A stretch of DNA of 48,804 nucleotides from Flavobacteriales bacterium (GCA_007125175.1 SLDS01000191.1:1-48804), one strand, 5' to 3'. Positions 1 through 8,224 are shown, numbered from the stretch's first letter. Translations and numbers: made by a program. The notes: generated from the letters alone by a model not told the origin.

Positions 1-966
1 GTCAACCGCTTTTTGAGCCTGCAAGCCGGACATTTCAAGCATTTTGTGGGGCATGGCAGGCGCTCCCTGCTTCTGTCTGACAATGCCTTCAACTACCCTT
101 TCGCCTCTTACGAGTTGAGCCTGTGGGGTGGAAGGGTGAAGTACAGACAGAGCATAGCCTTGCTGCAGAGCCTGGATCGATTGCCATTGGGCGCGACTCC
201 CGAATCGCTCTTCAAGCGCAAATACATGTCGTATTCCTATTTGAGCGTGAAGCCTGTGCCATCACTCGAGATCGGTTTTTACGAGTCGGTGATGTGGCCG
301 TATTTCCGGGAAGGGCAGGGTAGGGTGCCTTTCAATTTTGCTTCGCTGAACCCGCTGATCTACAGCAATAGCCTGGCCCTCGGCCTGGATGATTCCGAAA
401 GAAATGCCATGGCGGGCCTCAACGCTTGCTGGCAGCCTCTAAAGCACCTCCGCATTTTCGGTCAGTTCATGCAAGATCGATCTTCGAGCGAAGGCAGGGC
501 TTTTCAGGCCGGAACAGAAGTTTACGGAATATGGAAGCGCCTCTCCCTGATGCTGGAATACAATTCAGTGCCGGTATCCTCCTACCAATCAGAAATAGCT
601 CTGCAGAGCTATACCCACTTCAACCAAGCGCTCGGCCACACATTGGGCAGCGGATTTGATGAACTTATGTTGACGATTACTTATTACCATCGCCGTATCT
701 TTGCCCAAGCTCAATGGATGGAAGCAAGCCTGCACGAAGGCATGCGTGAAATAGCTCTCAGCCCGGGAAGTAACCCATCGAGCCAAGCTAGCGTATCGTT
801 TCAGGATATCAATGTAGCATACATACTCAATGAGCGAAGCCTCTTACAGGTATATGCGGGTTACACCAATCGACTCCACAATACCACCGACGGACTGGAC
901 TTTGAGAACAATTTTTGGTACATTGGCCTGCGATCTCGTTTGCAACGTACGTATCGCAATTTTTAA
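1..966 (+). CDS. Wzi/RemB-like outer-membrane beta-barrel protein, 5' end outside window
   Basis: The reading frame is open from base 1, so this is the C-terminal part (about 321 residues) of a larger protein; the first in-frame TTG at 13 is not a credible start. It aligns by eye with the C-terminal half of the protein at 2087-3652: both contain a G-x-G-RSLLLS-type segment followed by a YP motif, an ENIMW/ESVMW-like segment, an LNPLIYSNS/LNPVIFYRP-like segment, an 'IQSYTHFNQ/KQ-LGHxLGS' stretch and end in a Tyr-Arg-aromatic C-terminus. Alternating hydrophobic/polar strands rich in Tyr, Trp and Arg suggest an outer-membrane beta-barrel. The pattern resembles the Wzi capsule-assembly family, whose Flavobacteriia members include proteins annotated as gliding protein RemB. 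Function in capsule or surface polysaccharide handling, or in motility, is inference. It lies 18 bases before a WecA/TagO-like gene. Confidence 0.7.
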   Translation, partial: VNRFLSLQAGHFKHFVGHGRRSLLLSDNAFNYPFASYELSLWGGRVKYRQSIALLQSLDRLPLGATPESLFKRKYMSYSYLSVKPVPSLEIGFYESVMWPYFREGQGRVPFNFASLNPLIYSNSLALGLDDSERNAMAGLNACWQPLKHLRIFGQFMQDRSSSEGRAFQAGTEVYGIWKRLSLMLEYNSVPVSSYQSEIALQSYTHFNQALGHTLGSGFDELMLTITYYHRRIFAQAQWMEASLHEGMREIALSPGSNPSSQASVSFQDINVAYILNERSLLQVYAGYTNRLHNTTDGLDFENNFWYIGLRSRLQRTYRNF

Positions 967-984
967 CCAGACTAAAGCCTTGAA

Positions 985-2097
985 GTGAAGGAAATTATAC
1001 TTGGATGCGTGACGGCATTCTTTGTGGTACTCCTTGCCACACCGTCGCTCATAACTGTCGCCAAACTGAAGAAATTGGTCGACGAACCGAACGAAGATCG
1101 AAAAAAGCAAAAGGATAGTATCCCCACGATTGGCGGTATCATCATTTTTGCTGCGAGCATATTTGCCTACTCCATGTGGTTTCCCTGGGATGATTTATCC
1201 TACTACGGCAGTCCCTACCTTTTTGCGGAAGCGGTCAAGGAATTCAAGCTGCTCATGGCGGCGGCTATTCTCATCTTTTTTATTGGGGTAAAGGACGATA
1301 TCATCGGTGTAGATCCATTGAAAAAACTGGTCGGACACGGTATCGTGGGCTTCATTCTGGTCATCATGGCCGACATCCGCATTACCGATATGCAGGGCAT
1401 TTTTGGTATTGGTGAGCTGCCTTACATGGTGAGCATCGCCTTATCCATCTTCAGCTATATCGTGGTGGTCAATGCTTTCAACCTCATCGATGGCAGCGAC
1501 GGACTGGCTGCCGGTACAGGGGTTATCACTTCCTTCTTTTTTGGCTTGTGGTTTTACTTCACCAAGCAGTATGACGACAGCCTGTTGGCCTTTGTTTTGG
1601 CAGGTTCGCTACTTGCCTTTTTGGTGTTCAACTTCATGCCTGCCAAGATTTATATGGGTGACTCCGGTTCCCTCTTTATCGGGGCGACCACCTTTGCCCT
1701 TACGGTAAAATGCATCGAAACAGATGCCAACCTCACACCAGCCATGCTCAAGCAATTGTCTCCTGCAGTATTTGCCCTGGCTGTGCTAGCCTACCCCTTG
1801 GTCGATACCTTGCGGGTGTTTACCATCCGAATCTTCAATGGTGTTTCGCCCTTTTCGGCCGATAGGAATCACCTGCACCACATGCTTATTGACTCCGGAC
1901 AAACGCATCGCTATACAGCATTGGTGCTTTATGGCGTGAGTATTTGCATACCTTTGTTCATTGTCCTTACAAAGGAGATGAATGCCACAGTTGCTTTCCT
2001 CTTTATGCTCTTCGTTGCCGTGGGTCTTACCCACGCTGTCTGGTTTTTCAGAAAGCGCAAGAAGAAGGCCGCCCAGATGGTACCGCTTGCCGAGTAG
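985..2097 (+). CDS. wecA: MraY/WecA/TagO-family undecaprenyl-phosphate sugar-1-phosphate transferase
   Basis: A 370-residue polytopic membrane protein of the polyprenyl-phosphate N-acetylhexosamine-1-phosphate transferase family. These enzymes move a sugar 1-phosphate from a UDP-sugar to undecaprenyl phosphate at the cytoplasmic face, starting synthesis of surface polysaccharides or teichoic-type polymers. Visible family motifs are an early 'PTIGG' segment, 'KDDIIGVDPLKK' (the acidic Asp-Asp pair), 'NAFNLIDGSDGLAAG', 'KIYMGDSGSLFIG' and the 'DRNHLHHML' histidine motif typical of WecA/TagO rather than MraY. About ten membrane spans are visible. The start is GTG at 985, giving a positively charged N-terminus before the first span. 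It overlaps the next gene's likely start by 11 bases and follows the first barrel gene closely, so the three probably form one transcript. The exact donor sugar cannot be read from sequence. Confidence 0.88.
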   Translation: MKEIILGCVTAFFVVLLATPSLITVAKLKKLVDEPNEDRKKQKDSIPTIGGIIIFAASIFAYSMWFPWDDLSYYGSPYLFAEAVKEFKLLMAAAILIFFIGVKDDIIGVDPLKKLVGHGIVGFILVIMADIRITDMQGIFGIGELPYMVSIALSIFSYIVVVNAFNLIDGSDGLAAGTGVITSFFFGLWFYFTKQYDDSLLAFVLAGSLLAFLVFNFMPAKIYMGDSGSLFIGATTFALTVKCIETDANLTPAMLKQLSPAVFALAVLAYPLVDTLRVFTIRIFNGVSPFSADRNHLHHMLIDSGQTHRYTALVLYGVSICIPLFIVLTKEMNATVAFLFMLFVAVGLTHAVWFFRKRKKKAAQMVPLAE

Positions 2098-3652
2098 CTT
2101 CTTTCGCTATTCGGTATTCACCACTTTCCTGTTTCTATTTCTAGAGCCTCTTGGAGCCCAGCCCGGCTTTATGCCTCTAAATGCTGAAGGTCAGATTGCA
2201 CTTGAGCGCCATCAGTGGAAAGAGGCGGCTTATGCCCATCGCAGCCTTCTGCAGAGAAGGCTCGGGGAGATGCCTTCAATAGATTCCCTCAGGCAGTGGG
2301 AAGCTGCTGCACTATATGGCGGCATACGCGGAAAGATGGGTAAGGAGGAAAACTGGAGCTATAGCTTGCGCCCTGTGCTCGACATCTATGCCGGATACAG
2401 CTCTGAGGTGGGCGCCTTGTACCGCAGTGGCGGTGGGCTGGATGCCTCCCTAAGCTACAAGGACAAATGGAGCTTCTACATCGGCGCAGAAGGCGGCTTG
2501 GAAGAGGCTCCGGGATACATCCGGCAATTTGTTGATTCTACCGGGGTATTGCCATCGCTCGGGCCCTTGCGAGGTACATCATCCGCAGCCGCTGCCATGG
2601 CTTATTTTCGGCCGGGGGCTGAAATGAGCTACCGCCCCTCAAAGTATTTTCAGTTTGATCTGGGCTTTGGAAATCAACACTTGGGCAGCGGATACCGCTC
2701 TCTGCTGCTCAGTGAGGTGGGTTTTGCCTATCCCTACTTCAAGATTAGCACTGATGTATGGCGATTTCGCTATACCAATCTCTTCGCTGCCATGAATCAT
2801 TATGATGATGGCGGCTTGCTGAACCGGGAGCCCAAATATTCAGCTACGCATTACCTCAGTTGGGCGGCTACGCCAAGGCTGAGCATCGCCATATTTGAGA
2901 ACATCATGTGGCAGGGACGCGACAGCTTGAGCCAGCGTAGCTTCGACCCCCATTACCTCAATCCCGTTATCTTCTATCGGCCGGTTGAGTTTGATATGGG
3001 CTCCCCCGATCGCGTGTTGGTTGGTGCCGACATCTCCTACCTGCTTGTGGATGGATTGAAGCTCTACACCCAGATAGTCTTGGATGAATTTTTATTGCAA
3101 AATCTGAGAGATGGCAATGGTTGGTGGGCCAACAAGTGGGGCATACAGGCAGGCTTCACCGCTTGGGACATCCTCGGTTGGCGCGACTCTCGCTTGCAGA
3201 TGGAGTACAATGTGGTGCGGCCCTTTACCTACAGCCATGGCAGCGAGATACAGAGTTATACCCACTTCAAGCAGCCCTTGGCACATCCATTGGGCAGCAA
3301 TTTTCATGAGTTTCTCATCCGTTTCGATTGCGCTTTTGGAGAATGGTTTGTCGGCAGCCACACCGTGCTAAGTCGTTTCGGTCGCGATGGTGGGCCCAAC
3401 CTCGGTGGCAACCTTTTTCGCTCCTACAACAACCCTGAGAGGCTCTTTGGAAACACCATCGCTCAGGGAGAGCTGCACGAGCTTTGGTTCCAACGACTCT
3501 CGCTGGGACGCATCGTATACGCTCCGCTCAATCTGAGGCTTGCGCTGCACTACACCATGCGGTTGGAGTCGATCGAGGGGCAAGCACAGGGGGAGCATTT
3601 TGGGGGCATTAGCCTGAGCACTTCACTGCGGCATCGCTACCGCGATTTTTGA
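2087..3652 (+). CDS. Wzi/RemB-like outer-membrane beta-barrel protein
   Basis: About 521 residues from a TTG start at 2087, chosen because it begins directly at a good signal peptide (MPSSFFRYSV..., hydrophobic core, cleavage near LGAQ). An ATG at 1982 is in frame but would add 35 residues read out of frame through the 3' end of the wecA-like gene. The mature part is rich in Tyr/Trp/Arg and amphipathic strands, with YRSLLLSEVGFAYPY, FENIMW, YLNPVIFYRP, IQSYTHFKQPLAHPLGS and a Tyr-Arg-Asp-Phe C-terminus; these segments are shared with the truncated gene at 1-966. This places it in the Wzi-like/RemB-like outer-membrane family. The two paralogues flank the polysaccharide-initiating transferase, which suggests a role in export or anchoring of a surface glycan, or in gliding; this is inference. 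The gene ends 68 bases before the ctaB start. Confidence 0.75.
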   Translation: MPSSFFRYSVFTTFLFLFLEPLGAQPGFMPLNAEGQIALERHQWKEAAYAHRSLLQRRLGEMPSIDSLRQWEAAALYGGIRGKMGKEENWSYSLRPVLDIYAGYSSEVGALYRSGGGLDASLSYKDKWSFYIGAEGGLEEAPGYIRQFVDSTGVLPSLGPLRGTSSAAAAMAYFRPGAEMSYRPSKYFQFDLGFGNQHLGSGYRSLLLSEVGFAYPYFKISTDVWRFRYTNLFAAMNHYDDGGLLNREPKYSATHYLSWAATPRLSIAIFENIMWQGRDSLSQRSFDPHYLNPVIFYRPVEFDMGSPDRVLVGADISYLLVDGLKLYTQIVLDEFLLQNLRDGNGWWANKWGIQAGFTAWDILGWRDSRLQMEYNVVRPFTYSHGSEIQSYTHFKQPLAHPLGSNFHEFLIRFDCAFGEWFVGSHTVLSRFGRDGGPNLGGNLFRSYNNPERLFGNTIAQGELHELWFQRLSLGRIVYAPLNLRLALHYTMRLESIEGQAQGEHFGGISLSTSLRHRYRDF

Positions 3653-3696
3653 GCTATATTGGCATTTCTCAGTGCCTTCATTGCTGGAAATATCCC

Positions 3697-3704
3697 TATC
3701 TTTG
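3697..3704 (+). promoter_or_regulatory. Bacteroidota-type -7 element upstream of ctaB
   Basis: TATCTTTG matches the Bacteroidota -7 consensus TAnnTTTG exactly and is followed by CAGCC, a common continuation around the start site. It lies 16 bases before the ATG at 3721. No TTG sits at the usual 17-23 base spacing upstream (one is 13 bases away), so the -33 element is weak. It supports the start at 3721 over the longer open frame from 3649. Confidence 0.55.
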
Positions 3705-3720
3705 CAGCCAAATTATTTGG

Positions 3721-4614
3721 ATGATCGCCGACACCACTTCCGTACATTGGAGCCTGCGCATTCGCAGCAAGTTGGCTGTGTACGCTGCCTTCATGAAGTT
3801 GCGTCTTACCTCCTTGGTTGTGATGTCTTCGCTCATTGGTTATGCCATCGGGGCGAGCAGCTTTTTGTGGATGGAGGCCCTGTGGCTGACCATTAGTGGA
3901 GTGCTGGTGACGGGAGCCAGCAATGGTTTTAATCAGATCATAGAAAAGGACTTCGATGCCTTGATGAAGCGCACTGCAAGCCGCCCCTTGCCCACAGGTA
4001 AGATGGAAGTGCTGGAAGGCCTTGTCCTGGCGACGGTTCTGGCTGTACTCGGACTCTTCACGCTCTATTTCGCCTTCAATAGCCTGGCGGCCTTGCTGGG
4101 CTTGCTCGCTTTGGTGAGCTATGTGGTGATTTACACTCCCCTGAAGCGCATCAGCAATCTCGCTGTTTTTGCAGGAGCATTTCCGGGTGCCATTCCCCCC
4201 ATGTTGGGCTATGTGGCTGCCACCGGCAGCTTCGACCTTTTTGCCGGTTTGCTATTCGCCGTGCAGTTCATGTGGCAATTCCCGCACTTCTGGGCCATTG
4301 CCTGGGTGGCTCACGATGACTACAGCAAGGCCGGGTATCGCCTCTTGCCCTCACGCGGCGAGCGCGATGGCCATTCTGCCTTCCTCATTTTGCTCTACAC
4401 GCTCTTTTTGATACCTGTTTCGCTCACACCATGGGCATTTGGCCTTACGGCAAACATGAGTGCGCTCATCGCTGTTGTATTGGGACTATTGTTCGCTTTG
4501 CCTGCTGTACGCCTTTTCGTGCAAAAGAAGGATGTAGCGGCGCGGCAGGTCATGTTTGCCTCCTTCCTCTACCTACCTCTTATCCTCGTGGCCTATCTGA
4601 TGGACAAAGTGTAG
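3721..4614 (+). CDS. ctaB: Protohaem IX farnesyltransferase (haem O synthase)
   Basis: A 297-residue UbiA-superfamily membrane protein that attaches a farnesyl group to haem b to make haem O, the precursor of haem A for aa3/caa3 oxidases. The first prenyl-diphosphate-binding region is seen as NGFNQIIEKDFDALMKRT at about residues 68-85, followed by SRPLPTG. A second conserved region, QFPHFWAIAW...DDYSKAGYRLLP, lies in the middle. Eight or nine hydrophobic spans are visible, and the length is normal for the family. The ATG at 3721 is preferred because it follows a consensus -7 element and gives a typical N-terminus; an in-frame start at 3649 would overlap the previous gene. It is the first gene of an oxidase cluster, 21 bases before a subunit III gene. 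Confidence 0.93.
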   Translation: MIADTTSVHWSLRIRSKLAVYAAFMKLRLTSLVVMSSLIGYAIGASSFLWMEALWLTISGVLVTGASNGFNQIIEKDFDALMKRTASRPLPTGKMEVLEGLVLATVLAVLGLFTLYFAFNSLAALLGLLALVSYVVIYTPLKRISNLAVFAGAFPGAIPPMLGYVAATGSFDLFAGLLFAVQFMWQFPHFWAIAWVAHDDYSKAGYRLLPSRGERDGHSAFLILLYTLFLIPVSLTPWAFGLTANMSALIAVVLGLLFALPAVRLFVQKKDVAARQVMFASFLYLPLILVAYLMDKV

Positions 4615-4635
4615 TACCCAAAAAACGTTTGGAAG

Positions 4636-5364
4636 ATGAGTAGTGAAGCAATTAGCAATACGGGATGGGATGGAGCCCATAGCGAGCGCACCAAGAAGAT
4701 GGTGCTTTACCTGGGAATATTCAGCATTATCATGCTTTTTGCCGGGTTTTCGAGCGCCTATATCGTAACATCTTACAGTGAGCTGTGGGTAAGCATGAGC
4801 GTGCCCAAGGCATTTTACATCAGTACGGTACTGATACTCTTGAGCAGCCTCACCATACATCTTGCTGTGAAGGCTTCCAATGAAAACAATGAGGCACAGG
4901 CAAGGAGCTATCTGTGGATCACCTTAGCTCTGGGCCTTGGTTTTGGTGTGTCGCAGTATGTGGGTTGGGCCCAATTGGTGCAGCTTGGAGCTCATTTATC
5001 AGGTCATGTTGACTCCCTGGACGGAGCTTACGGTGAGGATTACACCATCACCTACAAAGGTCAAGAGCTCATTTACGAAAAGGGTGATTATTACTTTCCC
5101 GGTGACGACTTGAGGGAAAAGCCGCTCTACAACGAAATTGCCATTTTCAATAATGCATCGAGCAGCTACATCTACGTGCTCAGTTTCGTGCACCTGCTGC
5201 ACGTCTTGGGCGGAATTCTCTTTTTTCTGGTTTTGCTATTTGCAGTGTATGTTTTGAAGCGCCCTCAAATCAACAATCTTCGATTGCGCCTTGGAGCTAC
5301 CTATTGGCATTTCGTCGATATTCTATGGATTTACCTCCTGCTCTTTTTGGTATTTATTCACTAA
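4636..5364 (+). CDS. Cytochrome c oxidase subunit III, first copy
   Basis: A 242-residue membrane protein of the haem-copper oxidase subunit III family, a structural subunit of the aa3/caa3 oxidase. Five hydrophobic spans are visible. The C-terminal half contains the conserved FVHLLHVLGG segment and the closing LGATYWHFVDILWIYL motif. Between about residues 120 and 170 lies a long hydrophilic, Tyr/Asp/Gly-rich loop (GEDYTITYKGQELIYEKGDY...) not expected in a minimal subunit III. A second, distinct subunit III gene follows after 21 bases, so the complex may contain two different subunits or one of them may be a specialised paralogue. Catalytic subunits I and II are not in the window. Confidence 0.88.
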   Translation: MSSEAISNTGWDGAHSERTKKMVLYLGIFSIIMLFAGFSSAYIVTSYSELWVSMSVPKAFYISTVLILLSSLTIHLAVKASNENNEAQARSYLWITLALGLGFGVSQYVGWAQLVQLGAHLSGHVDSLDGAYGEDYTITYKGQELIYEKGDYYFPGDDLREKPLYNEIAIFNNASSSYIYVLSFVHLLHVLGGILFFLVLLFAVYVLKRPQINNLRLRLGATYWHFVDILWIYLLLFLVFIH

Positions 5365-5385
5365 ACTTGCACAAAAATTCAGTTT

Positions 5386-6234
5386 ATGGCATCTGAAGCT
5401 ACACAAGCCGTTGACAGTTCAACCCTATGGGGTGGAGGTCGCTCCCCCTTCAGCGTGAGTTATGGTAAGATGATGATGTGGTTCTTCCTCGTCTCCGATG
5501 CACTTACCTTTTCGGGATTGTTGGTGGCCTATGGCTATGCGCGCCATGCATATACAGGTGATTGGCCCATCGGTGAGCAAGTATTTTACAGCTTACCTTT
5601 CCTTTCAGGCAAATATCCACTAATCTATGTGGCTTTGATGACCTTTATTTTGATCATCAGCTCGGTTACCATGGTACTCGCCGTAGAAGCCGGACACCGC
5701 AAGGACGACAGAGGCGTGATCAAATGGCTGGGATGGACCATCGTAGGCGGTTTTTTCTTTCTCGGCTCGCAAGCCTGGGAGTGGAGCCACTTTATCCACG
5801 GTACTGCAGGATACATCCTCACACCCGATAATGCCAAATATTACCTCACCGAAGAGATACCCCAGGGAATGGTGGCCGCTGATGTGGCCGACTTTGGGCT
5901 TATCGCCAACAAAGGAGCCGAGGACGAGACCAGAATCACGGGCCAAAGAGCCGTAGAAATTTACAATACCAAAACCATCCACGTGCAAGGGGCCAATATG
6001 ACCATCAATGAGTATGGCCCGCCTCAGTACGGAAACTTTTTCTTCTTCATCACCGGCTTTCACGGCTTTCACGTGTTCAGCGGGGTGGTAATCAATATCA
6101 TCATCTTCATGCAGGTATTGAAAGGGGTGTACCGCAGACGTGGCCACTACGAAATGGTAGAGAAAACAGGTCTCTACTGGCACTTTGTAGACCTCGTATG
6201 GGTATTTGTATTCACCTTCTTCTACCTAATCTGA
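5386..6234 (+). CDS. Cytochrome c oxidase subunit III, second copy
   Basis: A 282-residue subunit III family protein of the haem-copper oxidases. It carries the family pattern: an N-terminal WGGG-RSPF lead, membrane spans with LVSDALTFSGLL, SQAWEWSHF, ITGFHGFHVFSG, and the closing TGLYWHFVDLVWVFVFTFFYLI. Like its upstream neighbour it has a hydrophilic loop (about residues 140-210) between spans, here with Asp/Glu-rich and NTKTIHVQGANMT segments. It is not a simple duplicate: only the C-terminal FHGFHV/YWHFVD region is closely shared with the first copy. A TAAACTTG sequence at 5362-5369 is one base off the -7 consensus, but co-transcription from ctaB is equally likely. Confidence 0.9.
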   Translation: MASEATQAVDSSTLWGGGRSPFSVSYGKMMMWFFLVSDALTFSGLLVAYGYARHAYTGDWPIGEQVFYSLPFLSGKYPLIYVALMTFILIISSVTMVLAVEAGHRKDDRGVIKWLGWTIVGGFFFLGSQAWEWSHFIHGTAGYILTPDNAKYYLTEEIPQGMVAADVADFGLIANKGAEDETRITGQRAVEIYNTKTIHVQGANMTINEYGPPQYGNFFFFITGFHGFHVFSGVVINIIIFMQVLKGVYRRRGHYEMVEKTGLYWHFVDLVWVFVFTFFYLI

Positions 6235-6250
6235 TTTCAAACTCGAGCAA

Positions 6251-6628
6251 ATGGAACGCGACGACCTCATTGTCAACGACTCATACGCACTCAACAATAC
6301 CCACTCCGAAGAACAGGGAGTAGAGATTCGCAAAAAGATCGTAAAGGTAACGGTGCTGCTCTCGGTGATCACAGCCATCGAGGTAGGCTTGGGTATCATG
6401 ATCAAGCAGGGCACCACCCTTTGGCCTGTAGTGAAGTGGTCATTTATTGTGATGACGCTCATCAAGGCTTTCTATATCGTTGCGGTATTTATGCACTTGG
6501 GCGATGAACGAAAATCGCTGCGCTATGTTATCATTTTGCCATATGCGCTCTTTATCGCCTATCTGCTTTTCATCGGCATTACCGAGTCCAACTACCTGAA
6601 CGACATATGGCTGAGATTTAAGCCATAA
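6251..6628 (+). CDS. Cytochrome c oxidase subunit IV family protein
   Basis: A 125-residue protein with three hydrophobic spans, matching the small prokaryotic subunit IV family of haem-copper oxidases. Visible features are a polar N-terminal tail of about 30 residues, a first span around VTVLLSVITAIEVGLGI, the FIVMTLIKAFYIVAVFMHLGDE segment typical of this family, and a third span before the C-terminal Tyr-Leu-Asn tail. It lies 16 bases after the second subunit III gene and 2 bases before the Sco gene. Subunit IV helps stabilise the oxidase and is not catalytic. Confidence 0.85.
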   Translation: MERDDLIVNDSYALNNTHSEEQGVEIRKKIVKVTVLLSVITAIEVGLGIMIKQGTTLWPVVKWSFIVMTLIKAFYIVAVFMHLGDERKSLRYVIILPYALFIAYLLFIGITESNYLNDIWLRFKP

Positions 6629-6630
6629 GT

Positions 6631-7332
6631 ATGAAACGGAAATCTGAGCTTCGAAAGCTGCTGCTCCTGCTGGCACTTCTGGTGCTACCCGGAATAGCCT
6701 TGATATTGCTCTCCAAAGCTGAACACAATTTTGAGATATTGCCCTATCTGGGCGAAAAAGAGCTCGTCTTTGACAAAGAAAGCGGTGTCGTGGATACCTT
6801 GTACCACAGGGTGCCCGATTTCGAGCTTGTCAATCAGGAGGGAGAACAGGTGAGCTTTGCCGATTTTGAAGGAAAAATCATCGTGGCCGACTTCTTCTTC
6901 ACCACCTGTCCCACCATTTGCCCCATCATGACCAAGCAGATGACACGGCTGCAGTGGATGCTGGAAGATCCTGCATACGATGACGTGCATTTTCTATCCT
7001 ACACAGTCAATCCTACACATGATAGCCCGGAGGTGCTGAAAACTTATGCATTGCAGCAAGGCGCCGACCTCAGCCGATGGACATTTATTACCGGCGATCA
7101 AGAGAGCATCCATCGCCTTGGCTTTGACGGCTATCTCCTCAGCACCCAAGAGGACGATATGGCACCTGGAGGTTTTCTGCACTCCAGCATGTTTGTGCTG
7201 CTCGATCGCGAGCGCCACATCCGCGGATTTTACGATGGCACGAGCACCAAGGAGGTGGATGACCTTGTGACCGATATCAAGATGCTCAAGAAGCAAGAAG
7301 TCATGAAGCCCACCGAGATGGTGAGGAGATAA
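6631..7332 (+). CDS. SCO1/SenC-family copper chaperone
   Basis: A 233-residue thioredoxin-fold protein of the SCO family, which delivers copper to, or reduces the thiols of, the CuA site of cytochrome oxidase at the outer face of the inner membrane. An uncleaved N-terminal anchor (residues about 9-27) precedes the fold. The copper-binding motif TCPTICP is at residues 92-98 (C93 and C97) and the third ligand is the His of GGFLHSSMF (H184). Length and motif spacing are normal for the family. Position directly after subunit IV and before DUF420 supports a role in assembling this aa3/caa3 oxidase. It starts 2 bases after the previous stop codon, so translation is probably coupled. Confidence 0.92.
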   Translation: MKRKSELRKLLLLLALLVLPGIALILLSKAEHNFEILPYLGEKELVFDKESGVVDTLYHRVPDFELVNQEGEQVSFADFEGKIIVADFFFTTCPTICPIMTKQMTRLQWMLEDPAYDDVHFLSYTVNPTHDSPEVLKTYALQQGADLSRWTFITGDQESIHRLGFDGYLLSTQEDDMAPGGFLHSSMFVLLDRERHIRGFYDGTSTKEVDDLVTDIKMLKKQEVMKPTEMVRR

Positions 7333-7342
7333 GTACAAGGCT

Positions 7343-7873
7343 ATGGAAGTTCAAAGCGATATCGAGAGCAGATATAGAAAGTGGATCATTGGAGTATCCG
7401 TGGCCGTGCCACTGGCAGTTGCTTTGCTTTTTGGCGTAAGCATCGAAGGCTACGATACCAGCTTTCTCCCGCCCATATATGCCTCCATGAATGCCATAAC
7501 CGCTGTGCTCCTGGTAGCGGCCCTCATTGCGATCAAAAACAAGCGCATCGACTGGCACAAGCGGCTTACCACTTCAGCCATAGTGTTTTCGGCCTTATTT
7601 CTCCTCATGTACGTGGTATACCACAGCACCAGCGAGAGTACCCCATACGGTGGCGAAGGCTGGATACGAATCTTTTACTTCTTTTTGCTCATCAGCCACA
7701 TCCTCCTCTCCATAATCATTATTCCATTTGTGTTGTTTACATATGTGAGGGCCCTTTCGGGAAAATTTGACAAGCACAAGAAGCTGGCCCGAATTACCCT
7801 CCCATTGTGGCTCTACGTGGCAGTAAGTGGTGTGATCATCTACCTCATGATTTCGCCATACTACGCCTCGTGA
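7343..7873 (+). CDS. DUF420 membrane protein (YozB-like)
   Basis: A 176-residue protein with about five hydrophobic spans belonging to the DUF420 family, which is commonly encoded beside cytochrome oxidase and Sco genes. Diagnostic segments are NKRIDWHKRLTTSAIVFSAL, a VVYHSTSES stretch, and SGKFDKHKKLARITLPLWLY near the C-terminus; the conserved His residues of the WHK and DKHKK segments could bind haem or metal. The biochemical function is not established. Here it follows Sco by 10 bases and precedes a small CxxC membrane protein, so an assembly role for the oxidase is a reasonable inference. Confidence 0.85.
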   Translation: MEVQSDIESRYRKWIIGVSVAVPLAVALLFGVSIEGYDTSFLPPIYASMNAITAVLLVAALIAIKNKRIDWHKRLTTSAIVFSALFLLMYVVYHSTSESTPYGGEGWIRIFYFFLLISHILLSIIIIPFVLFTYVRALSGKFDKHKKLARITLPLWLYVAVSGVIIYLMISPYYAS

Positions 7874-7897
7874 TGGCTTGCGATAAATGAATTGGAT

Positions 7898-8170
7898 ATG
7901 CGAATTAAGCACATAATCAGCCGGATATTAGGAAGCATTGCGATGCTTTACATCCTTGTGTATAGCCTGCCTGCCAATGCACAGTGTGCTATGTGTCGCG
8001 CTGTAGCTGAGGAGAATATGTATGACGAATCCTATGGCTATGCCATGGGCCTCAATACGGGAATCCTCATGCTCATGGCGGTTCCTTACATATTGCTGCT
8101 TTGCCTTGTAGGCTTCTTTTTTCGGCGACAGCTTGGGGGCTTTCTCCGCTCTTTCAATAATATCCATTAG
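7898..8170 (+). CDS. Small conserved membrane protein with N-terminal CxxC, function unknown
   Basis: A 90-residue protein starting at the ATG at 7898; the frame also contains an earlier TTG at 7892, two codons upstream. It has a signal-like N-terminal hydrophobic segment ending in PANA, followed at once by Q-CAMC-RAVAEE, so the mature N-terminus would carry a vicinal CxxC pair outside the membrane. One further hydrophobic span (about residues 51-71) follows and the tail is basic. I have the impression of similar small proteins next to DUF420 in Flavobacteriia, but I cannot name a characterised family. The CxxC pair and the location at the end of the Sco/DUF420 oxidase cluster suggest thiol redox or copper handling; this is inference. 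Confidence 0.75.
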   Translation: MRIKHIISRILGSIAMLYILVYSLPANAQCAMCRAVAEENMYDESYGYAMGLNTGILMLMAVPYILLLCLVGFFFRRQLGGFLRSFNNIH

Positions 8171-8176
8171 TCTTGA

Positions 8177-8202
8177 TGTCCAAGCCTTGCGGCAAATGGA
8201 CA
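8177..8202. other. Hairpin between the oxidase cluster and metH
   Basis: TGTCCA and TGGACA form a perfect 6-bp stem, with an inner GCC-TTGC-GGC stem-loop. It lies in the 54-base gap between the last oxidase gene and split metH. No T-run follows on either strand, so it is not a textbook terminator. It does not match the known SAM, SAH or cobalamin riboswitch motifs that I can recall. It could end the upstream transcript or sit in the metH leader. Confidence 0.35.
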
Positions 8203-8224
8203 GCACCGTGTAAGAGATTCAGCC

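Noticed and set aside
1982-2086. ATG at 1982 as start of the second barrel gene
   Set aside because: It would add 35 residues from an alternative frame of the wecA-like gene before the signal peptide; the TTG at 2087 places the signal peptide at the N-terminus.
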